Assembly (NCBI RefSeq): GCF_964063345.1
Contig: NZ_OZ061318.1
Location: 1,922,001-1,986,000, forward strand
DNA length: 64,000 nt
Source: Pseudomonas lini
GTDB taxonomy: Bacteria; Pseudomonadota; Gammaproteobacteria; Pseudomonadales; Pseudomonadaceae
Direction of reading: 5' to 3'
The position numbers and the translations under genes are program-made. Positions 19,356-28,657 of this stretch are shown piece by piece. The notes below the pieces were generated by a model, which worked only from the letters and a program-made list of their open reading frames with translations, searched no databases and was not told where the DNA came from. The stretch's first letter is position 1. Every line of letters begins with the position of its first letter.

Positions 19356-21160
19356 AAACGTACCACCGTCGCAACCTGATATTGCTCAGTGGCGTGGCAT
19401 TGTTGCTGGCCTCGACACTGCTGTTTCTGTACCTCAAATCAAGCTCCGATCAGACCTCGACGTACGCCGAGTCCCGGGGCCTGATCGGCCAGATCAAACA
19501 GCTCAATGCGCAGTGGGAAACCGAGATTCTCAAGGCCAGAATTGCCATCAGCCACAATTACGATCCGCTGGTTGCACCGCTGAACGAGATGACCCAGTTG
19601 TGGGAGCAATTCGAGACCATGGAGTCCAATCACGGCCGCAACGACCCCATCTGGCATTCCGGCCATGACGCATACCGCACCGCTGTTCAGGAAAAAACCC
19701 GGCTGGTGGAGCAGTTCAAATCCCACAACGCGGTGCTGCGCAACTCACTGGCGTTTTTGCCCACCGCCGAAGACGACATCCAGGAGCCGCTTACCCGGTT
19801 GATCGACGAAGACAAACTGCAACTCCAGAACATTGCCACCGACACCTACGACTTGCTGCTCAGCAGTCTGGAGTTCGCCCAGGTCACTTCCGACGACAGA
19901 GCGGCCGACATCCTGGTCGGGCTGAACAAACTGGGGGTGAACAAGGAGCGATTACCGGAGCAGTTTCATAGCCCGATCGATGTTCTGAGCAATCACATCG
20001 CGCTGATCCTGCGCGAACAACCCGTGGTCAATCGGCTGCTGGAAAACATCGAAGCCGTTCCTGTGGCCGCACGGCTGGACGACATCACCAATCTGCTGAA
20101 TCAGGATCAGCAACGCGCCGACGCGGTGGATCGACGCTATCACTTTTACATGCTGGTCTTTTCAACGCTGCTGGTACTGGTGCTGGTGTACCTGGCAATC
20201 CGCCTGATGCGCAGCTTCGGGGAGATCAACCGGGTCAACAAGGAACTGCAAACCGCCAACGACGTCCTCGAACAACGCGTCGAAGAGCGCACCCGCGAAC
20301 TCAAGGATACCCAGAGCGAACTGCTCGACACCGCGCGTCAGGCTGGCATGGCTGAAATCGCCACTAACGTGCTGCACAACGTTGGCAACGTGCTCAACAG
20401 CGTGAACATCTCGGCCGACGTGGTCACCCGCAAGCTGCGTAGCAGCAAGGCCCAGGGATTGGGCAAGGCGATGCAACTGATCAACGCGCATCAGGACGAT
20501 CTGGGCATCTTTCTCACCCAGGACGAGAAAGGAAAAATGCTGCCCGGCTACCTGAATCAACTGGTGGAGGCCATTGCCCTGGAACAACAAGGCATGACCG
20601 ACGAACTCGCGCAACTGAGCAAAAGCGTCGACCACATAAAGGACATCGTCGCCACCCAGCAGTCCTACGCAGGCGCCAACAGCCTGGTGGAACCACTGCA
20701 CATCAGCGAATTGCTGGAAGACGCCTTGCGAATGAACGCTGGCGCCCTGACCCGGCATCACGTCACGGTGGTCAAGGAGTACGGCGACGTACCGCAAGTC
20801 ATGGGCGACAAACACCGATTGTTGCTGATCCTGATCAACCTGATCAGCAACGCCAAATACGCCATGACCGACCTCAGCAACCGCCCGCGGCAAATGATCC
20901 TTGGGGTGAAAGTCGTCGAGGACACGATCCTGCAAATCAGCGTCAAGGATGACGGCGAAGGCATCGAGCCGGAGAACATGACGCGGATCTTTGCCCACGG
21001 TTTTACCACCCGCAAGGAAGGTCACGGCTTCGGCCTGCACAGCTGTGCCCTGGCCGCGATCGAGATGAACGGCCACCTCACCGCCCACAGCGATGGGCCA
21101 GGCAAAGGTGCGCTGTTCACTTTGCAGATCCCGTTGAAACCGGTCATGGAGGAAGCATGA
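19352..21160 (+). CDS. DAHL-type membrane sensor histidine kinase
   Basis: A 602-aa kinase. One membrane helix at ~9-28 and a second at ~264-287 (FYMLVFSTLLVLVLVYLAI) bracket a ~235-residue helical periplasmic domain of the DAHL type. A coiled coil ending RVEERTRELKDTQSELL leads to the H-box, ATNVLHNVGNVLNSV, with His342. The ATPase shows the N-box (LINLISNAKYAM), G1 (DDGEGI) and G2 (GHGFGLH). It overlaps the peroxidase gene upstream and the REC-kinase downstream by ATGA, so the periplasmic peroxidase and this receptor are made together. The likely partners are the three REC domains of the operon. Confidence 0.9.
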   Translation: MKTYHRRNLILLSGVALLLASTLLFLYLKSSSDQTSTYAESRGLIGQIKQLNAQWETEILKARIAISHNYDPLVAPLNEMTQLWEQFETMESNHGRNDPIWHSGHDAYRTAVQEKTRLVEQFKSHNAVLRNSLAFLPTAEDDIQEPLTRLIDEDKLQLQNIATDTYDLLLSSLEFAQVTSDDRAADILVGLNKLGVNKERLPEQFHSPIDVLSNHIALILREQPVVNRLLENIEAVPVAARLDDITNLLNQDQQRADAVDRRYHFYMLVFSTLLVLVLVYLAIRLMRSFGEINRVNKELQTANDVLEQRVEERTRELKDTQSELLDTARQAGMAEIATNVLHNVGNVLNSVNISADVVTRKLRSSKAQGLGKAMQLINAHQDDLGIFLTQDEKGKMLPGYLNQLVEAIALEQQGMTDELAQLSKSVDHIKDIVATQQSYAGANSLVEPLHISELLEDALRMNAGALTRHHVTVVKEYGDVPQVMGDKHRLLLILINLISNAKYAMTDLSNRPRQMILGVKVVEDTILQISVKDDGEGIEPENMTRIFAHGFTTRKEGHGFGLHSCALAAIEMNGHLTAHSDGPGKGALFTLQIPLKPVMEEA

Positions 21161-22563
21161 GCGAACTTTCGAACCGACGCATTCTGCTGATTGACGACAC
21201 GCCGTCCATCCATGAAGACTTTCGCAAAATCCTCACCCCGACATCGGCGCAGCATGCAGAGCTGGACGAAATGGAGGCCGCGCTGTTCGGCAGCGAAGTG
21301 AAGTCCGCCAGCGCCTTGTTCGAACTGGACTCTGCCTATGGCGGTCAGGAGGGTCTGGGCAAACTCATCCAGGCATTACAGGAAAACCGCCCCTACGCGC
21401 TGGCCTTCGTCGACATGCGCATGCCTGAAGGCTGGGACGGCGCGCAAACTATCGAACACCTGTGGCAGCAAGACCCGCAGCTGCAAGTGGTGGTGTGTAC
21501 CGCCTATTCCGACTATTCCTGGGATGAACTGCTGGAGCGCTTGCACGCCCACGACCGCCTGCTGATTCTGAAAAAACCGTTCGACAACATTGAAGTCCAG
21601 CAGATGGCCAACACCCTGCTCACCAAATGGGAAATGACCGAACGTGCGTCCATTCAGATGAGCCATCTGGAGCATCTGGTGGATCAACGCACGACCCAGT
21701 TCAAGCAGGCCAGCGAGGCCTTGCAGCGAGAAATCGACGAGCGCAAACAACTGGAAAGCCAACTGGTGCAATCGGAAAAGCTCGCTTCGCTGGGGCAACT
21801 GGCGGCGGGCGTTGCCCATGAAATCAATAACCCCATCGGCTTCATTTCCTCCAACCTCGGCGCCCTCGATGGCTACTTCAAGCAACTGCAGGACATGCTC
21901 GATGCCTATCGGGAGGCGGAAAAATCCATTGGCTCAAGCGAGGTCATCGACCGTCTCGGTCAATTACGTGAACGGGTGGAACTGGACTTTCTGCGCGAAG
22001 ATATTCCGCTGCTGATCAAGGAGTCCAAGGAAGGCATTGGCCGCGTCGGGCAGATCGTCAAAGACCTGAAGGACTTCTCCCGCGTCGACTCCAATCAGGA
22101 ATGGCAGTGGACCAATCTGCAACAAGGCATCGAGTCGACCCTGAACATCGTCGCCAATGAACTCAAGTACAAGGCCGATGTGGTGAAGGAATTTCAAAAG
22201 CTGCCCGACATTGAATGCCTGCCGTCGCAAATCAATCAGGTGATCATGAACCTGATCGTCAACGCATCTCAGGCGATGGGGCCGGAACGGGGCACCATCA
22301 CGTTACGTACCGGGCTTGAAGGTGAAACGGTGTCGATCGAGGTCGCGGACACGGGAATAGGCATCGAGCCGGACAACCTGCAAAAAATATTCGACCCGTT
22401 CTACACCACCAAACCGGTAGGCCAGGGGACGGGGCTCGGGTTGTCCCTGTCCTATGGCATCGTGAAAAAACACCAGGGCGATATTTCGGTGCGTAGCGAA
22501 GTCGGGGTGGGCAGCACGTTTCGGGTCGAGTTGCCGGTACGGCAATCGAAAATGGCTGTCTGA
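21157..22563 (+). CDS. REC-histidine kinase hybrid
   Basis: A 468-aa cytosolic protein. An N-terminal REC (Asp86 in FVDMRMPEGWDG) of the same class as the two c-di-GMP proteins is joined by a coiled coil (~165-205) to a HisKA/HATPase kinase. The H-box is LAAGVAHEINNPIGF with His221. The N-box is NQVIMNLIVNASQAM, followed by DTGIGI and GTGLGLSLS. With no membrane segment it would receive phosphate from a receptor, plausibly the DAHL kinase, and pass its own output on, so it fits a phosphorelay intermediate. No DNA-binding output is encoded in this run. Confidence 0.9.
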   Translation: MSELSNRRILLIDDTPSIHEDFRKILTPTSAQHAELDEMEAALFGSEVKSASALFELDSAYGGQEGLGKLIQALQENRPYALAFVDMRMPEGWDGAQTIEHLWQQDPQLQVVVCTAYSDYSWDELLERLHAHDRLLILKKPFDNIEVQQMANTLLTKWEMTERASIQMSHLEHLVDQRTTQFKQASEALQREIDERKQLESQLVQSEKLASLGQLAAGVAHEINNPIGFISSNLGALDGYFKQLQDMLDAYREAEKSIGSSEVIDRLGQLRERVELDFLREDIPLLIKESKEGIGRVGQIVKDLKDFSRVDSNQEWQWTNLQQGIESTLNIVANELKYKADVVKEFQKLPDIECLPSQINQVIMNLIVNASQAMGPERGTITLRTGLEGETVSIEVADTGIGIEPDNLQKIFDPFYTTKPVGQGTGLGLSLSYGIVKKHQGDISVRSEVGVGSTFRVELPVRQSKMAV

Positions 22564-22695
22564 CCAGCCGAGCAGGGGATTAATCTCAATGCGAGTTGTT
22601 TTCGATTTTTCTCCAGGCGCAGAATGCCTGCCGCATAACCATTGTTTGAACGCCAACCTCATCGGGAGGCGGGCTTAACACCAAGGAAGGACACC

Positions 22696-22980
22696 TTGCT
22701 TAAAGTAATCGCTGAAGATTTCATCAAACCCGAATACATTGAAACCGTTCGCCCGTGGTACGCCGAACTGGTCGAGAAGACTCGACTGGAACCTGATTGC
22801 ATTGCTTACGACCTGTTCATCGATCAGAAAGACCCCGGGCACTTTATCTTCGTCGAACAATGGCCGAATAAGGCCGCGCTGGATGCTCATTGCCAGTCTG
22901 AGCATTTTCGGCGTTTGGTGCCGCAGATCAACGGTTACCAGGCGAGGGATTGTATTGTTGTGCTGATGGATGCGTTCTGA
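22696..22980 (+). CDS. antibiotic biosynthesis monooxygenase (ABM) domain protein
   Basis: A 94-aa protein of the ABM dimeric alpha/beta barrel fold (YgiN-like quinol monooxygenases and related). Recognisable segments are KVIAEDFIKPEYIE, the YDLFIDQKDPGHFIFVEQW strand pair, and AHCQSEHFRRLVP. I choose a TTG start at 22696 because AAGGAAGG lies five bases upstream and the domain begins there; the ATG at 22642 adds 18 unrelated residues. The last 53 bases overlap the 3' end of the opposite-strand glycosyltransferase gene. Role unknown; quinone or aldehyde turnover is typical of the family. Confidence 0.8.
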   Translation: MLKVIAEDFIKPEYIETVRPWYAELVEKTRLEPDCIAYDLFIDQKDPGHFIFVEQWPNKAALDAHCQSEHFRRLVPQINGYQARDCIVVLMDAF

Positions 22981-24553
22981 GGTCAACCTCAAGGGGGGGA
23001 GGTGCTTCCCCCCGGATGAATAAACGGGCTTCACTATCCCCTTCCTTTAGCATCTGCACCTGTTTCCAGTGTTTGGGAAACAATGCGTCATGTTCAGGAC
23101 GGGCGTAGCCCGTTACCCACCAGATCCGCTTGGCATTCAGTTTCAAGGTTGAAAAATCGTCGAAGAGAATCGAACGCAAATGACGGGGAATGAGTGCCCA
23201 ACCACCGTATTCGGCGGTTCCCCAAAGGGTGCCTGTCGGTGGTTTAAAGACGTATAACTTTGGCTGAACGCCTGTCGAGTTGTAGTACGTGAATGGCAAG
23301 TACCAATACAGGTTATCCACGATGATTTCGTCCCCCGGACGGACTTCGCGACCAAGACCTGCGACCACGGCGTCCAGCCTTGCGTCCTTGCGAATGCTTG
23401 TCCCGTTCATCTCATCCGTTTGCGCGTAGACCGCCAAAAGCCCATGTATTTCTGCCAACAGAACCAAAGCCATGGCGACAGCGGCAAGAGCGGCGTGGCG
23501 TTGGCTCCATGCGTCCAGCGCGAGCGCAACGATAAGAGGCAACGCAGCGGCAGCAAACACCAGGTACCTGGCGTTGAATACCGGCACGATCAGCGACACC
23601 AGAAAAACGGTCAGCACCGGCACGAAAAAATAGCTCACCAGCAAGACGCTAAAAGGTCGCTCATGGCGTGCCTTGAGCAGCACCGCAGCGGCGCAAACAA
23701 CGATAAACCCCGAGGGCAACACACGCCATAAGGATGAATAACTGACCGCTCCCTCCATCATCACCAGTTGCCAAACGAAGGTCATCGCTGTTTGCCAGGT
23801 GAGCGGCGGTATCCACTCGAGCCCGTCCATTCGCAGAAATTGATCGATGAAATAAGGTAGCCAGGGCAGGTACAACACAACAATTGCACTGTTGGCCACG
23901 ACCCACGCACGAAACGGAATTGCCGTGGACCGACCGCCATTTCGCACTTGCCACCCACAAAGCCAATGCACCAAAACGCACAGCGCGGCGAAGTAATGCG
24001 TATAGAAAGCAGCCGTCATCAACAGCACGTAAAAAACCGGATAACGCTTTTGATCCGGTGCCTTGATCCAGCAAACAAGCGCCACGGTCGCGCCCATAAG
24101 CCAGAAGCCGAGCAAGGTATACATTCGCACTTCCTGGCTGTAGCGCACCGATATCGGTAGCAATGCCAACAACAATGCAGCGATCCAGATCGCCCTTCGC
24201 GTTGTCACCAGGCTCATCAATTTAATGCACAGCAACAGCGTGCCGACATCGGCCAGTGCACTCAGGGATCGCGCAGCTAACACGCCATTGCCGAACAGCA
24301 GCATCCAGAAATGCAGCAAGACGTAGTAAAGCGGCGGATGAACATCGCGCGCTGTCGTAGCCCAAATATACGCAGGCGAACCCTCGGCCAGCAGCAGGCT
24401 GTAGGCCTCGTCGTACCAGATGACCGGCACGGTGATGGAGTGAAACCTTGCGAACAACGCGAGGACGATCACCGCCACCAGACCTGCCCTGTCGGCCATC
24501 CGGGATGAAAAACTTTCGGGAGGGATCGAAGAGGTAATCACCGGGCTCACCAC
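22928..24553 (-). CDS. GT39-like membrane glycosyltransferase
   Basis: A 541-aa polytopic inner-membrane protein with roughly ten hydrophobic helices and a soluble C-terminal third. The first periplasmic loop has the acidic signature IWYDEAYSLLLAEGSP, and DVHPPLYYVLLHFW follows, as in ArnT/PMT-type (GT39/GT83) enzymes that use polyprenyl-phosphate sugars in the periplasm. It follows a GtrB-like polyprenyl-P sugar synthase and a GtrII-like transferase with a 7-base overlap. It therefore probably glycosylates the same envelope glycan, possibly O-antigen. Its end overlaps the convergent ABM gene. Confidence 0.82.
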   Translation of the reverse strand: MVSPVITSSIPPESFSSRMADRAGLVAVIVLALFARFHSITVPVIWYDEAYSLLLAEGSPAYIWATTARDVHPPLYYVLLHFWMLLFGNGVLAARSLSALADVGTLLLCIKLMSLVTTRRAIWIAALLLALLPISVRYSQEVRMYTLLGFWLMGATVALVCWIKAPDQKRYPVFYVLLMTAAFYTHYFAALCVLVHWLCGWQVRNGGRSTAIPFRAWVVANSAIVVLYLPWLPYFIDQFLRMDGLEWIPPLTWQTAMTFVWQLVMMEGAVSYSSLWRVLPSGFIVVCAAAVLLKARHERPFSVLLVSYFFVPVLTVFLVSLIVPVFNARYLVFAAAALPLIVALALDAWSQRHAALAAVAMALVLLAEIHGLLAVYAQTDEMNGTSIRKDARLDAVVAGLGREVRPGDEIIVDNLYWYLPFTYYNSTGVQPKLYVFKPPTGTLWGTAEYGGWALIPRHLRSILFDDFSTLKLNAKRIWWVTGYARPEHDALFPKHWKQVQMLKEGDSEARLFIRGEAPPPLEVDLRTHPSAQQYNPSPGNR

Positions 24554-26055
24554 TGCAGCGTGGTGATCGGGGTCGGTTCTTTCATGACGATGAAACCGTA
24601 ATCGCCCAGCAGATAGATGCGGTAGAACTTGCTCTCCACCAGCGGCGGATGACCCTGGTAACCCATCAGGGTCGCGTTACGCCGTTCCCTCTCTACCTCC
24701 ACGTTGGCGATGCCCGCCTTCGGCAGGTTTTCAGCCAGCATGAAGAAGTTGATGTTCAGCAGATAACGCAAAACCGGCATCTGCTTGAACGAACCCGCGG
24801 CCCCCACCAGCCAGTGATCGGAATAACTCACCGCCAGGTAAATGCGCTTGGCCTCGTGCAGTTTCCGATGGGCCGCAATGTCATGCCCCAGGGAAAACAA
24901 CGCGCTGGACGCAAAGGTGTTCTGCACCGTCAGCACGCGGCCATAAGCGTAAGACAACGAAAGCATGGCCAGCAGAGGCAGCGCCAACAGCATCGGCAGC
25001 CGCTCATGAATCGACGTCAGTACCAGATGGCTCAAATAGAACAACAGCACCAGCAACACCGCGAACCCCATCAAGGTTCTGGCGCCTTCATTGAAGTCGC
25101 GGAAAAACAGCGCAGCACCCGACACCAATAAAGTCACGACCGGCACCGTCAGCACACACACCAGGCCCATCACGATTTTTCTCAGCCCGGTGTCGTGGCG
25201 ATCCATCACGTTGCGGGCTAACTGTGCGCCACCCACAAGGGCACACAACAGCAGCGCGGCGAACACCCAAGTGAATCCACCGTGAAACAGCAGCGCGACT
25301 TTTTCCAGCACCCGGCCGATATTGATTTCAAGTTGCAGCAAAGGCTCCGCCGCCCAGTTCAGCAATAAGGCGCGATCGTGATGCATGTACGGATAAGCCG
25401 TGACGCTGTAGATCAACCCGCCGAGCCCTGCCTGGGCGATTTTCCAGCCGATCAATTCGTACCATTGCCGCCAGGCCCACTTGTCATTCGCGCCCCTGAG
25501 CAGTTCCAGGCAACACAGGCCCAGAAACACATTCAGGCTCACCTGATAGAACCCCAGCGCCAGCGCAATCAGGAAGGCCGGCACCAGCCATTGCAGAATG
25601 CGCGAGGAATGACGAAAAGTGATCGCGTAGATCACTGCCACCAGACTCAAGGCATTGGCCGGCCCGTCGTATTGATAAGACAGGTTCTGCAGGAAGAACG
25701 GGTTGTACCAGAGCGGTAACAGCACCAGGCAGCAGGATATCGTCGGCTGCGGGTAGTAATGGAATGTCAGGCTGGTCAACGCCGAGGCCATGGCGAGCGT
25801 GGCGATCAACAGCGGCAACGGAAAGATGTTCGGCGCAGCATCGCTGAACGTCAGCAGGTTGTAGAACAGCTCGGTGAATAACCTCCCCTGCCCCGCCCAG
25901 GCAGTTCCGGCCGACAGCGATCGCCAGTTGTCATCGATGTAGGGATAGTCCGCGAGGATCAGCGGAATGACATAAATCAGGGTCGCGATCAGGAAAAACC
26001 GCCAGACCCGACGACGCCCGAGTTCTCTGCTGAAAAAGTCGCTCAGTCTGCCCAT
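24547..26055 (-). CDS. GtrII-like glucosyltransferase, membrane
   Basis: A 502-aa polytopic membrane protein resembling the GtrII family of O-antigen glucosyltransferases. After the first helix it carries DYPYIDDNWRSLSAG, the conserved acidic loop expected to face the periplasm. At least eight further hydrophobic helices follow, then a C-terminal soluble tail (YLAVSYSDHWLVGAAGSFKQ). It would transfer a sugar from a polyprenyl-phosphate carrier to a surface glycan. The ATG at 26055 lies directly after the stop of the GtrB-like gene, giving a tight operon. The acceptor is unknown. Confidence 0.8.
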   Translation of the reverse strand: MGRLSDFFSRELGRRRVWRFFLIATLIYVIPLILADYPYIDDNWRSLSAGTAWAGQGRLFTELFYNLLTFSDAAPNIFPLPLLIATLAMASALTSLTFHYYPQPTISCCLVLLPLWYNPFFLQNLSYQYDGPANALSLVAVIYAITFRHSSRILQWLVPAFLIALALGFYQVSLNVFLGLCCLELLRGANDKWAWRQWYELIGWKIAQAGLGGLIYSVTAYPYMHHDRALLLNWAAEPLLQLEINIGRVLEKVALLFHGGFTWVFAALLLCALVGGAQLARNVMDRHDTGLRKIVMGLVCVLTVPVVTLLVSGAALFFRDFNEGARTLMGFAVLLVLLFYLSHLVLTSIHERLPMLLALPLLAMLSLSYAYGRVLTVQNTFASSALFSLGHDIAAHRKLHEAKRIYLAVSYSDHWLVGAAGSFKQMPVLRYLLNINFFMLAENLPKAGIANVEVERERRNATLMGYQGHPPLVESKFYRIYLLGDYGFIVMKEPTPITTLQW

Positions 26056-26056
26056 G

Positions 26057-26998
26057 CTAAAGCCCGAGCCGGTCTGTACCGCCGATGACGTCTTTGACCA
26101 CATAACGCGGCCGGTGCTTGGCTTCGATGTAGATGCGGCCGACATACTCACCAAGGATGCCGATACCAATCAATTGGACGCCGCCGAGAAACAGAATGGC
26201 CGTCATCAGCGAGGGGTAACCGGGGACGTTGTTGCCGAAGAAAATCTTGTCCAGCACCATGTACACCGCATACAGCACTGCGAAGATCGAAATGCCGCCA
26301 CCGATGTAAGTCCACAACCGCAACGGCACCGTGCTGAACGAGGTAATGCCTTCCAGCGCCAGGTTCCACAGCTTCCAGCCATTGAACTTGCTGCGTCCTG
26401 CCACTCGCCGGGCCCGTTCATATTCGACCACCGCCGTGGTGAACCCGGCCCAGGACAGAACGCCCTTCATGAACAACTGATGCTCGGGAAGCGCACGAAT
26501 CACATTGACCACCTTGCGGTCCATGAGCCGGAAATCCCCGACGTTTTCTTCGATCCGGGTGTAAGAAATCCTGTTCAGCAAATGATAGAAAAGCGATGCG
26601 CTGTGGCGTTTCAAATAACTGTCACTGTCACGATTCCGGCGTTTGGCGAGCACCACATCGGCGCCCTTTTGCCACTCGGCAATCAACTGCGGGATGACGC
26701 TGATCGGATCCTGCAGGTCAACGTCCATGGGAATCACCGCATCGCCGGTGGCGTATTCCAGCCCGGCAAACAACGCCGGCTCCTTGCCGAAGTTACGGGA
26801 GAAGTTGATCAGCAATACCTGTTCATCGACCTGTGCCAGCGCCGTGGCTTGCTCAGCCGTCCGGTCGGTACTGCCATCGTTGATGAACACAATCTCGACT
26901 TCACACGGGTCAAGTTTCAATTCACGACGCACCGCCTGATGGAACAGACTGATCGCCTGCTCTTCATTGAATACCGGGACAATCAGCGAAACTTTCAC
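26057..26998 (-). CDS. GtrB-like polyprenyl-phosphate glycosyltransferase (GT2)
   Basis: A 313-aa GT2 enzyme. The Rossmann-like catalytic domain shows [20 protein letters not shown] and the DxD-type MDVDLQDP, plus the lumenal-gate signature [12 protein letters not shown]. Two C-terminal helices (~232-255 and ~265-290) anchor it in the inner membrane, with the [13 protein letters not shown] tail typical of GtrB/DPM1-type synthases. It would load glucose or another hexose onto undecaprenyl phosphate. It is first in a GtrB-GtrII-GT39 operon. No GtrA-type flippase is present in the window. Confidence 0.9.
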   Translation of the reverse strand: MKVSLIVPVFNEEQAISLFHQAVRRELKLDPCEVEIVFINDGSTDRTAEQATALAQVDEQVLLINFSRNFGKEPALFAGLEYATGDAVIPMDVDLQDPISVIPQLIAEWQKGADVVLAKRRNRDSDSYLKRHSASLFYHLLNRISYTRIEENVGDFRLMDRKVVNVIRALPEHQLFMKGVLSWAGFTTAVVEYERARRVAGRSKFNGWKLWNLALEGITSFSTVPLRLWTYIGGGISIFAVLYAVYMVLDKIFFGNNVPGYPSLMTAILFLGGVQLIGIGILGEYVGRIYIEAKHRPRYVVKDVIGGTDRLGL

Positions 26999-27240
26999 AT
27001 TTCACACTCCTGAAAACGAAGTGTAGATGTTCGGCAGACGCCCATCAGGGGGCGTTCTGGTGCGTGAACTGCCCGGCAGACCGACGGACATGGGTTCAAT
27101 TCGTTCGCTATAGGCAGCTGAGACATTCGGTAATATCCAGCCTTTTGCAATTACCCGCGAATCACGCCACCCTGCGCGCCGCTGTAGGATCGCCTCACTG
27201 CTCGCTCCTACCCAACAACCCCGTTCAAGAGCCCGCCGTC

Positions 27241-28365
27241 ATGACGTTTGAACGCGATCACCGAGTCGACTTTTTTCGCGGCCTGGCCCTGGTCTTCATC
27301 TTCTGGGATCACGTGCCGCAAAACCCGCTCGCGCAGTTCACGGTGCGCAATTTCGGTTTCAGCGACGCAGCGGAGATTTTCGTATTCCTGGCCGGCTACG
27401 CGGCAGTGCTGGCCTACGGCAAAATCGCCCGGCGTGACGGCTTCATGGTCGCCACGGTGAAAATCCTGCGACGCGCCTGGGTGCTTTATGTGGTGCATAT
27501 CTTTTTGCTGGCGATGCTGATGGGCATTGTGTTTTTCGCCAACAGCCATGTGGAAACCCGTGATCTGGTGCAGGAAATGGGCTTGCAGTATTTCCTCAGC
27601 AATCCACAGCAGGCGTTGATGGATGAGTTGTTGCTGCGCTTCAAGCCGAACCTGATGGACCCGCTGCCGCTGTATATTTTGTTGCTGCTTGGCCTGCCGC
27701 TGGTGCTACCGATGCTGCTGCGCAAGGCTGAATACGTGGTGGGGTTGTCGGTGGTTTTGTACCTGCTGGCGCCATGGCTCCAGTGGAACCTGGCGGGCAC
27801 CGACGGTGGCGTATGGTTTTTCAATCCGATGGCCTGGCAGCTGCTGTTTATTCTCGGTGGCGCGACGGCGATTCACGGGCAAAGGCCTCGGGTGCAGCAG
27901 CCTCGGCCGCTGACTCGGCAGCCGGTTTTTATCGCCGCGTTGACCTATCTGATGGTGACCGGGCTGATCGCAGTGTCGTGGAAATGGCCGACCATACATG
28001 ACGCCTTCATGCCCCAACGACTCGGCGAATGGCTTTATCCGATCAGCAAGACCAACCTCTCGCCGGCACGCCTGCTGCATTTCCTCGCCCTCGCCTACGT
28101 CACCGCCAGGTTGTTGCCGGACACGGGCTGGACGCAACACTGGCTGGCGCAACAAAGCTGTCGCATGGGCCGTTATTCGTTGGAAGTGTTCTGCCTTGGT
28201 GTGTTGCTGGCGCCATTGGCTGACATGCTCAACGCCTTGGGCGGGAACACACTGGCAATCCAGATATTCAGTGCACTGCTGGGAGTCGGGTTGATGGCAT
28301 TGCTGGGGGCCTGGCTGGATTTCAACAAGCGGCTGAATCGACCGGCCCAAGTCGCCGTCGTCTAA
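27241..28365 (+). CDS. OpgC-domain membrane acyltransferase-like protein
   Basis: A 374-aa polytopic membrane protein of the OpgC type. The N-terminal signature RDHRVDFFRGLALVFIFWDH is the family's catalytic-looking motif (His and Asp in the first helix), and FSDAAEIFVFLAGYAAVLAY follows. About ten hydrophobic helices are visible. OpgC proteins add succinyl or similar groups to osmoregulated periplasmic glucans; a role in decorating another envelope glycan is equally possible beside the Gtr operon. The ATG at 27241 begins the conserved region; the frame opens further upstream without a recognisable domain or good ribosome site. Confidence 0.85.
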   Translation: MTFERDHRVDFFRGLALVFIFWDHVPQNPLAQFTVRNFGFSDAAEIFVFLAGYAAVLAYGKIARRDGFMVATVKILRRAWVLYVVHIFLLAMLMGIVFFANSHVETRDLVQEMGLQYFLSNPQQALMDELLLRFKPNLMDPLPLYILLLLGLPLVLPMLLRKAEYVVGLSVVLYLLAPWLQWNLAGTDGGVWFFNPMAWQLLFILGGATAIHGQRPRVQQPRPLTRQPVFIAALTYLMVTGLIAVSWKWPTIHDAFMPQRLGEWLYPISKTNLSPARLLHFLALAYVTARLLPDTGWTQHWLAQQSCRMGRYSLEVFCLGVLLAPLADMLNALGGNTLAIQIFSALLGVGLMALLGAWLDFNKRLNRPAQVAVV

Positions 28366-28414
28366 TTGAGACAAGCAAACCTTTGTGCTGGGGAGCCTTT
28401 GTGGCTATGGGCTT

Positions 28415-28540
28415 TTGTGGCGAGGGAGCTTGCTCCCGCTCGGCTGCGCAGCAGTCGTAATCCGGCACATGCGATCGGTATGAACGGTGACCCTTTAGGG
28501 CCGCTACGCGCCCCAGCGCGAGCAAGCTCGCTCGCCACAG
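28415..28540. repeat. REP/REPIN inverted pair, TGTGGCGAGG type
   Basis: Facing arms TTGTGGCGAGGGAGCTTGCT and a diverged partner ending AGCTCGCTCGCCACAG. The right arm has several changes (GCGCGAGCAAGCTCG), so this copy is more decayed than the others. It lies after the OpgC-like gene. Confidence 0.85.
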
Positions 28541-28606
28541 GAGATCGGCGCCATGTCTAGTCCTGAAACAGGTGTAAACCTTCTTCAGAACTAGACACCA
28601 ATCAAT

Positions 28607-28638
28607 AAAAAGCCCCAGTCATCTCGACCGGGGCTTTT
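28607..28638. terminator. bidirectional rho-independent terminator
   Basis: Stem AAAAGCCCC / GGGGCTTTT, extended inside by GTC/GAC, with an A-tract on one side and a T-tract on the other. It serves the convergent ends of the OpgC-like gene side and the permease gene. Confidence 0.85.
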
Positions 28639-28657
28639 GCATTTCTGGCGTTACGAC

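Noticed and set aside
22580..22640. Possible Fur-like AT-rich dyad upstream of the ABM gene
   Set aside because: Too few matches to a GATAATGATAATCATTATC-type box to support.
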